Shown here piece after piece: positions 32,455-44,509 of a DNA stretch of 64,000 nucleotides. Position 1 is the first letter of the stretch, and each line of letters opens with the position of its first letter. Under the pieces are notes generated by a model, which worked only from the letters and a program-made list of their open reading frames with translations, ran no database searches and was not told the origin of the DNA. Both the position numbers and the translations under genes were made by a program. The stretch comes from Typhlomys cinereus (taxonomy: Eukaryota > Chordata > Mammalia > Rodentia > Platacanthomyidae). The stretch lies in contig JALPQD010000359.1 in the NCBI GenBank assembly GCA_023101885.1, positions 310,001 to 374,000 of the forward strand, in the 5' to 3' direction.

Positions 32455-33784
32455 CCATTCTAAACTCTTCCCCTATTTACCAATGCAAGATTTGGGGCAG
32501 ATTTGCTTTATGCATGTTTGTTAATTAGTTGTGCAAAAGTCTGATTGATAAAGGAAGATATCTCCTCCTAGATATCAAGGCAGCAAAGAAATGCACCATT
32601 GGAAATGAAGTTTTTTTAAAGCAGGTGTTTTCATACAGTTCTTTTCTGAAATATTAATTACTTAATTTCCCTGGACAACCCTAAAGGGCCAGAGTGGTTA
32701 GGAATCCATTTGTGGCTCCCAGGATGATCTTTTTTTTTTTTTTAACAAAAGGCTAAACTTACTCCAGTGGTGGGATACAACTAAATTAGAGCTTTCACCT
32801 AAATAAAAAAGACACCTAAATAAAAAAGATGAGTCATTTTATAAGACATTGTAGCATTAAGCCTATTTATCTATAGCTACTGAAGAATACAGGACCACAA
32901 TAAATAATGCACAATAAAACAACATATAATTAAAAGATGATGCATATAAACGGTTCTAAGGGCATGTTCAAAACTTGATACAATATCAGTTAAGGCAAAA
33001 ATTGCAACAGGGTCCAACACATGAAAAAAGAAAGCTATAAAACTGGATAGCAACTTAATTCGTTTGAATGACTTGTTAAAAATATATCAATGAGCCTCAA
33101 AAAAGCAGATGATAAATGGACAGAAGTTTGAAGAAATTAAATAGCTTTGCTTAAGAGTGGAAGTTAGTAGACATGAATACACCCCTTTGTACCAGTTATG
33201 AATGTAGCCATAAGGAAGCCACCTGGAATAACAAGTCAGTAGCTTACCTATAAAATAGGATTTGTATTTGAAAAGATAAGACTTGAAGTGAGAAGTACCG
33301 AGACAGGTAGAATGTTCTAACCCATGTAAGGGCTAGTGTTAGATTTGGAAAGAGGCCGTTTGGTTCTGACAGTCTTAGGAAGTCAATACAGTCTCCAACA
33401 GAAAAGTGGAGGAGACTGTTGGTAGCTTCCAGATTCTCCTCACACTGCTCCCCTAGCATATCTCTGAAGAGAGCAGAACCTTGATTGTATTGAAATTGCA
33501 CACATCCTTTCTTCCTGACAGTCTTAGTCTTTCTTTAGAAAGTCATCTCCTGCTTCAGGGCTCAGAGGGTTCACACGGCTTCACCCATCCTCCTATTTCT
33601 CCACTCTTCCATACTCTTCATAGACCAATGCAAAAGGAAAATTAAATGTTGTCTATTTCTAGGTGGAGATGGCATTCATCAAAGCACAAGGTTTTCCTGA
33701 AAGCATATCTTTGTTCAGAAGCACAAATAGCCTCCTTCATGGGGCCATGCAGATCTTGGATGATCTTTGTTTAAAATTGAAGCT
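32455..33784. other. Unique AT-rich sequence
   Basis: Contains a small direct repeat of ACCTAAATAAAAAAGA near 32798-32830. Nothing else recognised. Confidence 0.4.
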
Positions 33785-33901
33785 TGGGCCAGCAAAATGG
33801 CTCAGGGTGAAAGTCTGAGCTTGATCTCCAGATCTTAAGTAAGGCTGGAAGAATAGAATAACATCACAAAATTGCCCTTTCAACCTCACACAAGCACTGT
33901 G

Positions 33902-33943
<42 letters not shown>

Positions 33944-33946
33944 CAT
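33785..33946 (+). mobile_element. B3/B2-superfamily SINE, sense
   Basis: GGGCCAGCAAAATGGCTCAG is a B2-type head. The body (GGCTGGAAGAATAGAATAAC, TTGCCCTTTCAACCTCACAC) resembles B3, and the copy ends in (CA)n. Confidence 0.55.
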
Positions 33947-34019
33947 ACAACAAATACACCCATTATCATTTTATTTTTAAAATTTGAACTTACCATCATT
34001 TTCATAAAATTTTCTCTAA

Positions 34020-34245
34020 TGGGCTGGAGAGATGGCTCAGGGTTTAAAACTCTGCTCCGAAAGTAGTAGGTCCTTAGTTTGGATCCCAGGTCCCATGTAA
34101 AAAAGACCAGGGAGAAACTTAGGTGGCCTGGACTTCTGTTCCTGGAGGGCAGAGCCTGGGAAATCCCAGAATGAAGCAAAAAGGAGGTAGAAGCAATCCA
34201 AAATGATTCCCAATGTCATAGGTGGTTCACACAGTACCTTCTGAT

Positions 34246-34276
<31 letters not shown>

Positions 34277-34310
34277 CACACACACAATAAATAGATAAAT
34301 TTAAAAAAAA
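34020..34310 (+). mobile_element. DIP-like SINE, sense, older copy
   Basis: The head GGGCTGGAGAGATGGCTCAG is followed by GGATCCCAGGTCCCATG, CTGGGAAATCCCAGAATG, a (CA)n run and an A-rich tail. Confidence 0.85.
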
Positions 34311-34633
34311 CTCCCAAATACTTCCTCTGAATAGTCTCCTTTTAGTGGAAATGACCCTTCTCCTGAGAACAATCTCCTTACCTGCTCCTTCAACGTATTC
34401 CACTCACTGGCTCCTCTAAGTGCTCAGAACCTTGACACCCCCATAGATCCCCAGCATTGTACAGTCATCTCTTTACAAGCTCTGTGACCATTCAAACTCT
34501 TCTCCCTGGGTGTGTGGACTTTTCTCCAGCTTTGCCAATCTTTTTCACTGTATTCATGAAGATGTTTGGTAGCCTTCTTTAGGCAAAAGCATCAGTGTTG
34601 TAGCTTTGATGTTACTACAGCTGCCTTATTGCA
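34311..34633. other. Unique sequence
   Basis: Nothing recognised. Confidence 0.4.
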
Positions 34634-35536
34634 ATTTTTTTAAAAAAAGCTTTATTACAAAGAAAAAATTAAAATAGGAGAATTCACAACATTGTACAGA
34701 AAACAAGATTCCCAAATCACAAACAGAAGTGCAATATCACAGTGAATTCCATAACACATAAGACAAAAATTAAAAGGGACCCCACTCTGTCCAAAAACCC
34801 AATCAACTCTACAGTTCCTAGCTATGAGGACCACACCACCACTCGAATTGTCCAACACAGTAGGTAACACTCACCACCCAACTAGGCACAATATTATCCT
34901 CCACCAAATCCTTGGCCATTTTTGCTTCGATACCAACATACTCAACCATACTTCTAAATCCCATACCACAGAATATATCAGTTGACCCAAGCATCTCAGG
35001 ACATAAATAGCTATAATAGATTGAGCCTGTAAAGCAAGCTTTGTAATCAGAATTCCAAATCAAATACTCCAGACAAGAGGTTAATATAGCATCCACATAC
35101 AAGAGAGAACATGTGATATCTTTTTGTGTTTCTGCTATCTCACTGAACATTATATGTTCTAGATTCCTGCATTTGCCAGCAAGTTCTACAATCTCATCCT
35201 TTTTGATCACTGAATAGTATTCCACTGTGTACATGTACCACAACTTCATTACCCATTCCTCTGTTGATAGACATGTTGATGGCATTTTCTTGCTAGTTTA
35301 AAGAAAGTTACAATGAACAGGAAACAAAAAGTATTTTTGTAGTAAAGACAAGGAAGAGTTCTTTGGAATATTTCCAGTAATGGTGCAGCTGGGTCATACA
35401 GTAGTTCCAATTTTAGCTTTCTGAGGAACCTCCATACTGACTTCCAAAGTGGCTGTACCACTTTATACTCCCACCAGCAATGGATAAGTGTTCCCTTTCC
35501 TCCACATCCTCACCAACATTTATTATTGTTTTTGAT
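34634..35536 (-). mobile_element. L1: L1 3' end of a different, older lineage, antisense
   Basis: On the minus strand an AATAAA (about 34651-34656) precedes the A-tail near 34634. The body carries the end of ORF2 (35250-35461 has WKSVWRFLRKLKLELLYDP; 34818-35285 has LWYMYTVEYYSVIKKDEIVE), then a 3' UTR unrelated in appearance to the young L1. The two ORF2 pieces are in different frames, so it is a pseudogene. After the usual ORF2 end the frame reads on for about 90 codons. Confidence 0.8.
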
Positions 35537-37159
35537 CCTAGCCAATCTAATGGGTTGCCCCAGTTTCTTGAGCTTTGTTTTGTATCAGCCAATTCTACCC
35601 ACAGCTCCTCCATAATCCCTTCTATTATATTCTGAAAACTTCCAGGAGACTCATGGCAGTCTTATCTTCTGATTTCTATCAGTGATTGAAATTTGGAATG
35701 CCTTAGTTCCTCCATATTTTCTTAACTTTGTCCTACTTTGTCTTTTTGTCTTCAATGGCTTCACAGCCCTAATGTTCAATTACTTCAAACTAACATTCAA
35801 GCTTTCTGTTTGTCTTTCCATCATATCACTTGAGGCAACTTGAAAGTTGAATTAAATGTCCTGCATTTAGAGTCATTTAGCATGAGTTGAGGAAATTATT
35901 GCTACCTTCAGTTCTTGGATTTAAAAACACTTCTTTGGGTTTAACCACTCTCAGCACATCTGTTGCAAATGTTCAGGCTGTCCGCTGATGACATTATTTA
36001 GAAATGAAAGGCCACTGCAAATCTTTTTGTACTTTAAATAGACAACATTCTGCTAACAGTATTTGTTATTTCTTTTTTCTGTTTGCATGAGAAAATGATT
36101 TTAGCATGCATTCACTTGAATGCTACTTAATAAGGGACTTAAGAGACAGATGTCCATAGAGTAATGTGTTTTCTGTGTAAGCATTATAGCCTGAATTTGG
36201 CACTCTAAGGTCCATGTAAAAAGCCAGAAGATGTAACATAGCCTGTCGTCTCCGAACTGGAACTTGAACCCAGAAAGAATCTAGGAGCTCACTGACGAAG
36301 TAGTCTAGCTGAGTGAGTGAGGTACAATTCAATGAGAGAATTTATCTCAAAAAAGGGTGGAAAATTGATAAAAGTAGATAACTAATGCAGACATCAGGCA
36401 CACATGAGCATATAACCATATATATACACACGTACATAAATAGCAATAAATAAAATGACATGGCAAATAATGTTTTTGTATTTTTGTACAAATAATATTT
36501 TGGGTATTAAGGAACTACTATAGCATACATTCTAGTTGTTTAGATGATTTCAAATATGTACATATCATCGAAGGCTAGTTTCTTTCAAATCAAATTTATT
36601 AAAATACAGTCTACAAAACAAATTGTTAGTATAAGGAATATAGTTGTAGAATCATAACTATTCAGTTATGGCCCAAATTCAACTAAACACTGTAACACCA
36701 GTTTCCATTTTAGTACCTAAAATAAATGTTTTAGAATCTAACCTTCCTTGGATAATAACATATATTACATAAAAATAAATTTTGAGGTTATACTATAGAT
36801 AAAGTGTAATCTGTTTTATTAAAGTTTCTATGGCCACGTAAATATCCTTAGAAAACAAATACATCCATGCCAACATTTAAAAAAGCCCCAAACTTTAATA
36901 GTTAGGGTGTAATTTAAAGAGAGACCAGAATTCCAAACTAATTTGGAACATCCTAGTTCATCTTATGCAAATAATACTTTATTGAGCCTCTCTCTGTAGA
37001 TAACACTAGCTGCTGTGGGATGGGTAATGAAAGTAAGTAATTTATAGAATGATGTTTTAACCTGATTATATTTTAATGTTTCATATAGTTTTTCCACAAG
37101 AAGGCAAGTCAGTGGTGGACAGCCATATGTAGTGTGAACATCTAGATTGAGAAGTGAGC
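35537..37159. other. Unique AT-rich sequence upstream of the CpG island
   Basis: Nothing recognised as gene or repeat. A tandem TATA/CACA-like patch lies near 36418-36435. Confidence 0.4.
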
Positions 37160-37198
37160 GATGATGATCCTATGGACATCTGAAGCGACCTCAGGACT

Positions 37199-37606
37199 TC
37201 AGAGAGAAGCCACCTCCTTTAGAATCGGAGCAGGGATTCTGAGGAATTCTGCTAACCCAAGGTTTTCCATTTCCTCTGGATTCACCTTTAGAACTTTCTT
37301 TAAAAGTGAAACCCAAGAATACTCAAAAGAGTTCTGCCTTTCTTCGCCCGAAAAAGTAGTGTTCGCTGCGCGTTGCTTCCCAATCTGCTGAAATAATCCG
37401 TGTTGAGATGCGTAGACCTCGATGACGGGTGTAGACCGTCCTACCTTCTCCAAACACTCCTTTTCTATAGGGGGCAATCTTTTGACTTCTTCCCACCCAC
37501 CATCCGGGGCTCGGACCCTTGGGACTGCTACAGCAACGGGAGGGGGACACATAACAGCAGCCAGCCACAAGAAGCCGCGAGGAGTGTTATCCAGCCAATT
37601 CTCCAC
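37199..37606 (-). CDS. Open frame at the CpG island edge, unrecognised, possible exon
   Basis: A minus-strand frame of about 135 codons that stays open out of the GC-rich island into ordinary sequence, ending EVASL at a stop at 37199. It has no ATG at its left end (the first codon drawn is GTG); the first ATG is codon 19 and the frame is open further upstream, so if real it would start internally or be reached by splicing. Its composition is protein-like (for example a KKVLKVNPEEMENLG stretch), but I recognise no family. A chance frame remains more likely than not. Confidence 0.2.
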   Translation of the reverse strand: MENWLDNTPRGFLWLAAVMCPPPVAVAVPRVRAPDGGWEEVKRLPPIEKECLEKVGRSTPVIEVYASQHGLFQQIGKQRAANTTFSGEERQNSFEYSWVSLLKKVLKVNPEEMENLGLAEFLRIPAPILKEVASL

Positions 37607-38760
37607 AAGAGCCCCGGAAAACTGGAGTTGCCGGAGGAAAGGACACGCGTTCGGCGAGGATCGCGGGTAATTAGTTGGCTGTCAGCTTGCTGGCGGGGGA
37701 GAAGCAGCAATTGCCCGGAGCCGGCAGGGAAGAGGCTGGCGTACTTGCCCCCGGGAGCGGGGCGGTGGGGCAGGTCGCCTCCGGAAGGCGGGACCGGCCG
37801 CTCCCTCCTCCCCACAGAGCGCTCCCCAGCCTCAGCGCGCCGGTTCAGACCCGCGGTAACCAGGACCGGCGGCGGAGGCGGTGGCGACCCAGTGCCCGAC
37901 GCTGGGCGAGCGGGGCTGCGAGGGGACCTGGCCCAGGGCCGCCGGCATCGGGGCGCGCGGCTGCGTAGGTAGGTGCGGGTGCGGTGCCCGGTGTCACAAG
38001 GGAGAGGATGTGGGGAGCCCACTCGGGGAACCGGGGACTCAGAGTCAGAGAAATGCAGTCGGTGCAACTTTCCGATTTTCCGCTGTCTGCACAAGGTGCA
38101 GGGGTGCATTCGACCTCTCACCCCGAGCCTGGCTGCTCGGAGCACGGATCCAGGTCGGCCGGCGCACCCTGGAGGTCGGGCCATCCGCCTCTTGGCCGCT
38201 GGGCACTGGAGGTGGGCGTCGGAGACCTTCGGGCACAAGTGGCGGAGCCCTCCGCAGGGCGCGCCAGCCACGCCACGTCGTTCCCCCGGCGGGCGGCGCT
38301 TCCCAGGCCCCGGACGGGCAGCGATCGGCCGCCCGCTCCGCGCAGAGCTCGGTCCCAACGGCCTCCGCCCGCCCGCGCGCGGCGGCGAGAGCCAAGTCAC
38401 CTTACTCGACCGGTTTCCCTCCATTCTCGCTAGTGCGCGGTGAGTAAGCGGTGACCTCCAGGGCGCCGCGCCGCTATTACCAGATTTTCCCTACTCTAAG
38501 GACCCCGGCAGCCGCGGAGACGCCACTGGAGAATCAGGGGTCGCCAGAGCGAGGCAGAGGGTGGGGGGATGGGAGTTGGGGGAGTCCCCATCCTTTGTAG
38601 AGCCTCCTGAAGGTGCCCTTTGGGAGAAGGTGACCCAGCCGCACCAAGTGCCTCCCACCCGCCCCGAATAGGCAGTGAGGACGGGGTCAGCCTTTCTTAA
38701 GATCTTCCCCGGAGGGCGTAGTGCGCCTGGTTCACAGAACGCCCTGCAGGAGCTGGGCGC
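37340..38760. promoter_or_regulatory. CpG island, probable promoter and first exon of an unidentified host gene
   Basis: An abrupt change from AT-rich DNA to GC-rich, CpG-dense DNA for about 1.4 kb, unlike everything around it except the L1 5' UTR. Such islands mark promoters of many mammalian genes. On the plus strand GCGCG/GTGAGTAAG has its GT at 38440-38441 and is a strong splice donor; GTAG/GTAGGT (GT at 37969) is a second candidate. There is no TATA box in a clear place. Reading frames across the island on both strands are long because GC-rich DNA has few stops, so frame length is not evidence of coding. Direction and gene identity are unknown. Confidence 0.7.
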
Positions 38761-39509
38761 TAGGGAAACAGTGATAGGAAGGGATGACCGCAGGTGGAGG
38801 TAGCAGACGAATCTGCGACACCAGGAGGTGGCGACTTGGGCCTGACGACCACCTACCTACGCGCAGCAGGCTGCATGCGTTCACTCCAGACGCTCTTACT
38901 CATGTTTGGGTGATGAAAACCTTTTGGATCAGAGCCACTTGCTTGTTGCACTTTGACGTACTTTTCAGCGTCAAAATCCACCTGTCTGTAAAGATAAGAT
39001 GCCTTCGTTCACTGACACAAGTTTAAAAATTCTTCCTGGAATTTACAATTCAGAAAGCGTAGAGTTTGGCATTTGGAAACAAGAACCGAAGATGATGACG
39101 TTCACAGATAGCATCATGATGCTAGAGGTTCCGAATCAACGTTGGTTCGGATCAGCACTTGTTTTCTGTACCTGTCACATTAGACAGTGCCCTCCTACTG
39201 ACATGGTCTCAAGAGAGTTCAATTTTCTAAAAACTTGTTTTGGAAATTGAATTGATTCAACTTGGAAACAAACTTTAATTTGAAAAAAAAAAGAGAACAA
39301 TTTCAATAACTGATTATTTAGCTTTGTGATTGCCACTTCAAAAAAAGTGTTAAAAGCTAGTGGCTTAGCTACTGAATATGAAAAAATGTTGCAAAATTTC
39401 ATTTTTTGTTATGGATTCCCCTTTAAATCAATCATATTTTTAGATCAGTGATGGATATATTTAATCTTTTTCACAATTCTTACAGTTAAATTCCTAATCA
39501 CTTCACATA
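38761..39509. other. Transition from CpG island to AT-rich sequence
   Basis: If transcription runs to the right from the island this would be the start of intron 1. Nothing else recognised. Confidence 0.35.
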
Positions 39510-40115
39510 ATTTTTTTTACAGCTGTGAGATATAACATAAACTAATGCGTTATAAAATTTGCCCCATTTGAGAGCAAGTGATTTTGGCACCCTATTAATA
39601 GTTTAGAAAATTTACCAAGGTGTATAATAACTGTTAAATTCTAGTTTTAGTGCATTTTGTAAGATAAACCATGCCAGTATCAAACTCTGTTCCCAACACA
39701 ACTCCATAAAATTATTATTCTGGCTAATAATTCTATAAATTTTCCTTTTCTGAACATTTTAAATAAGAGGGTCAATATACAACATGTTCTTGTTTTATGC
39801 TGGCATGGTACTTTGTGGCCCATCTGTGCTGTAGTATGAATCATTATTTGATTCCTCTTCAATTAATAGTTGCTGGCTGTATAGACATACCATTCCCCTT
39901 TCACCCATGGATGGACATTTGACATTTGTATTGCTTCAATTTGGCCTATTATGAAACCCACTGCTAAAAAATTCACACATAAATTTTTGTAAGTTCATTT
40001 TTTTCATGTCTCTTGGGTAGATTCCGAGACATGGAATCTCTTGGTTAGAGGATGAATTTCTGTATAACTTTTAAAGTAGACAACACAATTTTGGGAGAAG
40101 TTATATATTTAAAAA
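39510..40115 (-). mobile_element. L1M: Ancient L1M fragment, antisense
   Basis: GCTGTGAGATATAACATAAAC and AAAATTTGCCCCATTTG recall the reversed L1M 3' UTR. Further right CATGGATGGACATTTGACAT and TGTCTCTTGGGTAGATTCC recall reversed ORF2/3' sequence of old mammalian L1. Confidence 0.65.
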
Positions 40116-40162
40116 TAGAAAACTTTTGAGGAATAATATACTGAAGTATCATAAATATATTT

Positions 40163-40164
<2 letters not shown>

Positions 40165-40249
<85 letters not shown>
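40165..40249. repeat. (GACA)n(GATA)n microsatellite
   Basis: A clean GACA run switches to a clean GATA run near 40206, a compound tetranucleotide repeat. Confidence 0.97.
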
Positions 40250-40251
<2 letters not shown>

Positions 40252-40394
40252 GGAGTATATGAGTTGAGAAACCCTCCATTTTCTTTCAAATTTAGAGTTT
40301 AAGTGCAGCAATAATATCGAAAATGTCCCAATCCCTCTAATATTTCTTACTTGATGTTTTTAAGGATAATTGAAAGTGAATCAGGCTTAGTCAA

Positions 40395-40449
40395 AACCTT
40401 ATATTAAAATAGTGGATTTGGCAAACCTTATATTAAAATAGTGGATTTC
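40395..40449. repeat. Tandem duplication, unit of about 30 bp
   Basis: AACCTTATATTAAAATAGTG followed by GATTT occurs twice in a row at about 40398 and 40424, with only a few spacer bases. Confidence 0.85.
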
Positions 40450-40556
40450 CGTTTGTAATCACTCTAAGTCTTAAAAGTTTCATTATGTTTAGGACGAGAT
40501 GATTCTTTGTTGGAAAGGAGAGTTCATAATTGGAGAGATAAGAAGGAAATCATTTA

Positions 40557-40780
40557 GGGCTAGAAAGATAGTTCAGGGGTTAAGCGTCTGCCTTTCAAGC
40601 AGAAAGGCCAGAGTTTGAATGCCATATCTTGGATCCCACCTAAAAATGCCAGATGGAATTGTTGGCTGCCTGCACTTCTGGCCCTGGAAGGCAGAGCCTA
40701 GGAATCCCCAGAGCAAAACCAGCAATCCAGGATGATTCCTGAAGTCACCCTTGGGTATCCAAGGCACACACAGTGCCTTA

Positions 40781-40824
<44 letters not shown>
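40557..40824 (+). mobile_element. DIP-like SINE, sense
   Basis: The head GGGCTAGAAAGATAGTTCAG has drifted. The body and (CA)n tail follow the family order, ending in A-rich sequence with ATAATAA units. Confidence 0.82.
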
Positions 40825-40825
<1 letters not shown>

Positions 40826-42262
40826 TAGTAATAATAAAAACGATAACGATAGTGATAATAAAGAATGGCAAAAAGAATGAAACCGTTCAGATTTGTATCT
40901 ATCCCTGAATAGAGTAAGAGCAGGTTATCTCATCTAGAATCTTAGATCAATTAATAAGAGGATTTCTCATATAGGATAAAGAGCTCTGGAAGTGGAGGTG
41001 CTTTTGACCCAGGACTGTGAAGCAAGATCACTTTACTCCTGTATGAGAGAGAGCAGCGGCCCGAACAGAGAGGTATGGGATGCGGATGCTCCCTGGATGG
41101 CTCTCTCCCAGTTCCCACTTCTCTGTAGGCCCTAAGTTCTGCCATGCTGGAAAGAGGAAGACCATCTCCATGGAGAGGGGGACGCCAACATGAGTCACCT
41201 TAGGTATCATTTCGGAGTCATTAAAGAGAGGCATATGGGCCCAGCGCCAGCCTCAGACACACAATGACACAAGACGAGAGAGGGTCAACATGGCCTTCCT
41301 GTGTTCTAATAACCAAACTCACTTATTTCTAGATTAATCTTTATGCATTGAACTAACACATCTCAAGGAAAGGAAAAAAGCAATCTTAAACTCTCATCTT
41401 ATCCTCTCTTTCTCTTTCTCTGTCTCTGTCTCTGCCTCTCTCTCTCTCTCTCTGTATTTTATAACTCAGATAATTACATTAGTTAATTAAGACTGCTTAC
41501 TTTTTCCAATCAAAACAAGTGCTTTCTTTACGGTACCTCTAGAGCAAAGTTTAATGTTAAATCTCATAAAGTTGAAATAAGATCCCTTTGTCTGTCTTTT
41601 CCAAACAAGCCTTGAAATCTAGTTTACCAAAAATGATAGACATGATAGATTTGTGTTCCACTCCGAGATTTGTAAAGATTCTATCAAGCCCAAAGAAGAA
41701 GTTACAAAAGCTGGTGTACTTCCCCCAAGCCACTGTCTTTCAGTTCCTCTCCCCCGAAGACGGATGTCTGTCACCATTCTGTGTACTGAGAAGCAGAAGC
41801 AGAACTTTTCACAAGAGTGACAAGTCAGACAGACAAAAAACGTTATGACCAAATCTATTTACGGCATTCAAACATTTCAGGAAGCCGTGCACACCTCACT
41901 CTTATCAGGCAGGGACTTGAAGGTGTTCAGCAGACTTGTAGATGTGGAAGCAAACATTGCTAGCAATTAAACTAGGGCACCATGTGAGAGACAAAGAAGT
42001 CCATGCAGATTCCAGAAACAGGAACACCTGGACATAACTGCCCATGATGTTACCCAGGATGAGAAGTCAGAGAAAGGGGTGGGCAGGGTGAAGAATGAAT
42101 GCTTCTTAGACTCTTATTGTGGCATTGGAAGCTGGAGTGAATTTTGGATTGACAACTTGAGAATAGAAGTAGATTTTTTGGTTATATTGAATTTTTCTTT
42201 TTCTCCCCATTTTATCCTTTTCAGAGTTTTAGATTGTAACTTATTGATAAGAACCCACCTTG
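40825..42262. other. Unique sequence with a (TC)n patch
   Basis: A pyrimidine tract lies at about 41402-41453. The frame at 41588-41848 (+) and the frames at 40951-41234 (-) resemble nothing I know. No other feature recognised. Confidence 0.35.
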
Positions 42263-42606
42263 CAGGCTGTATAGATAGCTCAGGGGTTACACCTCTGTCT
42301 TGAAAGCCAAGGTCCTGAGTTCGGATCCCAGATTCCATGCACAAATGCCAGGTGGAAATGGTTGTAGTTTGTACTTCCAGGCTTGGAATGCAGAGTTTGG
42401 GAAACTTCAGGGCAAAGCAAGGAGAAGGTAGTGCAACACAGGGTGAATCCTGCAGTCACCCTTGGGTCTTCATAGTGTCCTCTGATACACACACACACAC
42501 ACACACACATACACACACACACACATGCACACACACATACACACACACATACACACACACATACACACACACACACAATTTAAAATATTTAAAAAGAACT
42601 CACTTG
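42249..42606 (+). mobile_element. DIP-like SINE, sense, with imperfect TSD
   Basis: Body from about 42263 (GCAGGCTGTATAGATAGCTC) to a (CA)n/(CATA) tail and A-rich end at about 42593. AAGAACCCACCTTG (42249) and AAGAACTCACTTG (42594) look like a decayed duplication. Confidence 0.8.
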
Positions 42607-42818
42607 TAAAAACAAATCAGAGGTAATTGGTGCAATGAAACTGCCTATTGTGAGAAAGTAGAATGAAAAAGGAACAGGGAGAAAATGGGGGCCTGAGAAA
42701 TGAGTGCTCATGGAAGTCCAAGAGGAAAAGCTGGGAAGCATGTTGTCATAGCAACAACTACAGGTAGAGCTTCAAAATGCATACGTGACCAATGAGTCAT
42801 AGGAAGAAATGGCAGGAA

Positions 42819-43110
42819 GGCTGGGGACATGGCTCAGTAAAGTGCTTGCTGTACAAGTACAAGGGCCTGAGTCTGGATCTCTGACACCTATGTAAAAAGT
42901 TGGGTGCTGCCCTCTGTAATATCTGCACTGGGGAGGCCGAGACAGGAAGATCCCTGAAGCTTGCTGGCCATCCAGATTAAGGTTAATAAATTATAATGAG
43001 TTACAGGTTCTATGAGAAATCTTGCCTCAAAAAGTAGGTAGAAAAGCAATTGAAGACCACTCCTTGATGTTGACCTCTGGCTCCATTTGCATATGCCCTT
43101 TTCCTGACAA
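42819..43110 (+). mobile_element. B4: B4 (ID-B1 composite) SINE, sense
   Basis: An ID-type head (GGCTGGGGACATGGCTCAGT, AAAGTGCTTGCTGTACAAG) is joined to a B1-like middle (CACTGGGGAGGCCGAGACAG). It ends GTTGACCTCTGGCTCC, as B4 does. Confidence 0.8.
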
Positions 43111-43499
43111 AGACTAATAGCAGAATAAAGGTTGTGAGAACTTTTGATTTGACAAGAGAAGGCAAGAATAGTAAGGCAGTGTGTCATCAGCGTGCTATAC
43201 ACTCATCCCAGAATTACAAGTAGAAACTGCCAGACAAGATTGAGTAGAGGATAAAAACACAGAGTCAAGTTGATTTTGTTTCATTTTAAAAAGAGAATTC
43301 ATGAGTGTGAGAGAGGCTGCATGGCTCAGAAAAGATAATTCATGAAGTTGTTTTTAAAAAGAAAAATGCTAGATTAAGGATAAAGGCAGAAGCTACAATA
43401 CAATACATTCTTCACTCTGTAGCAGAAGCTTGGAATTTTTCTGAGGAAGAGTATTGGTTGTACTTTTTAAAATAGATGTGACTGTACATGTTAAGGAAA

Positions 43500-43705
43500 G
43501 GAAAATTGCTATTTACTGAGCAGCATAGCAGACATCAGACTAGGTACTTTCATATATTTACCCCTCAACTTATGAAATTTGTGTAGTGCCTACTTTTTAG
43601 ATGGGTAGGCAAAGAAAATATTTGTCCAGTCATTTCATAGAAAGTGTCAGAGCCAAGATTGGAAACCAGGTTCAACTGGTGCATAAATCCATGGTCTTGG
43701 AATTT
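43500..43705 (-). mobile_element. MIR: MIR SINE, antisense
   Basis: TTAGATGGGTAGGCAAAG, then GTGTCAGAGCCAAGATTGG and AACCAGG, is the reversed MIR core (ACAGATGAGGAAACTGAGG ... GGCAGAGCCGGGATT). Ancient mammalian repeat. Confidence 0.7.
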
Positions 43706-43787
43706 GAATTGAATAAAAGGTCAGTTTATGTATCCATATTGGAAATGCATATACGTCACTTCAGAGTGTGGTGTATACTCATCTTTT

Positions 43788-44135
43788 ACTGTCTGATTGT
43801 GGCTTAAATATGCATTGTCCCCCATGTGTTTGAATACTTGGTCCTCGGTCAGTGGTGCTCTTTGGGAGAGTGGAACCTTTAAGAGATGGAGTCTTGCCCA
43901 AAGAAGTGTGCTCCCTTGAATTTGGATCTTGAATTTGATAACCCCTCCCTACTTCTCATGCTCTCTAGTGGCTGCCCCCTAGTGGATGCTGTGAACTAGT
44001 GTCCTACTTCTGCCACTATGCTCTCTGCCATGATGGAATCTATCACCTCCAAAGCCATGAGTCAAATAATATGTCTGCTTCTCTCTTGAGCCAGGGTATC
44101 TTTTGTTGCCAGAGCAACAGAAGAATTACAAACAC
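43788..44135 (+). mobile_element. MaLR LTR (ORR1/MT-like), sense
   Basis: GATTGTGGCTTAAATATGC, CCCCCATGTGTTTGAATACT, GGTCCTCGGTCAGTGG, AGATGGAGTCTTG and a final CAGAGCAACAGAAGAATTAC follow MaLR order. Solo, diverged. Confidence 0.7.
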
Positions 44136-44509
44136 TTCTGTATGTGTTGTAAAGATGGTTGCAACATGGTCACTGTCTTTACCTTCCCCCTGAAAACAAA
44201 TCACCCATTTGGGAGTCTCAGTTCTTTAGTCTCATGTGGACTGGACAATGGGAGAAGCAGACTGTCTATAATGATGGGAGGATGAGCAGTGGTTTTTAAT
44301 CACTTGCGTCAGAGAGGGTTGGCAGAAAGTTTCAGAGGGAAGTGGATAATGGTTTCCTCACAGAATGGGACTTATAGGTGGACTGCCACACCCATCCAGC
44401 ATTTTAGGTGGCATCTGGAGGTTTTGATCTTTTTGCTTGTGTGGTAAGCAGCTTAACTGCTGTATCCTTCCTAGTCCTTTGTGTTTTTATGTATATAAAA
44501 TCAATCAGT
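44136..44509. other. Unique sequence
   Basis: Nothing recognised. Confidence 0.35.

Noticed and set aside
33785..33830. tRNA-like A- and B-box sequences here and in the other SINE heads
   Set aside because: They are Pol III promoter heads of SINEs followed by SINE bodies; no cloverleaf-forming tRNA gene is present.
37528..38424. A 298-codon minus-strand open frame across the CpG island
   Set aside because: GC-rich DNA has few stop codons, several overlapping frames are equally long, and the product is arginine/proline-rich with no domain.
40165..40249. Regularly spaced short repeats considered as a CRISPR-like array
   Set aside because: Units are contiguous tetranucleotides with no spacers, and the sequence is mammalian.
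40045..40311. A frame encoding repeated YLSI/CLSV-type residues
   Set aside because: Produced by the GACA/GATA microsatellite; the same holds for 60821-61009.
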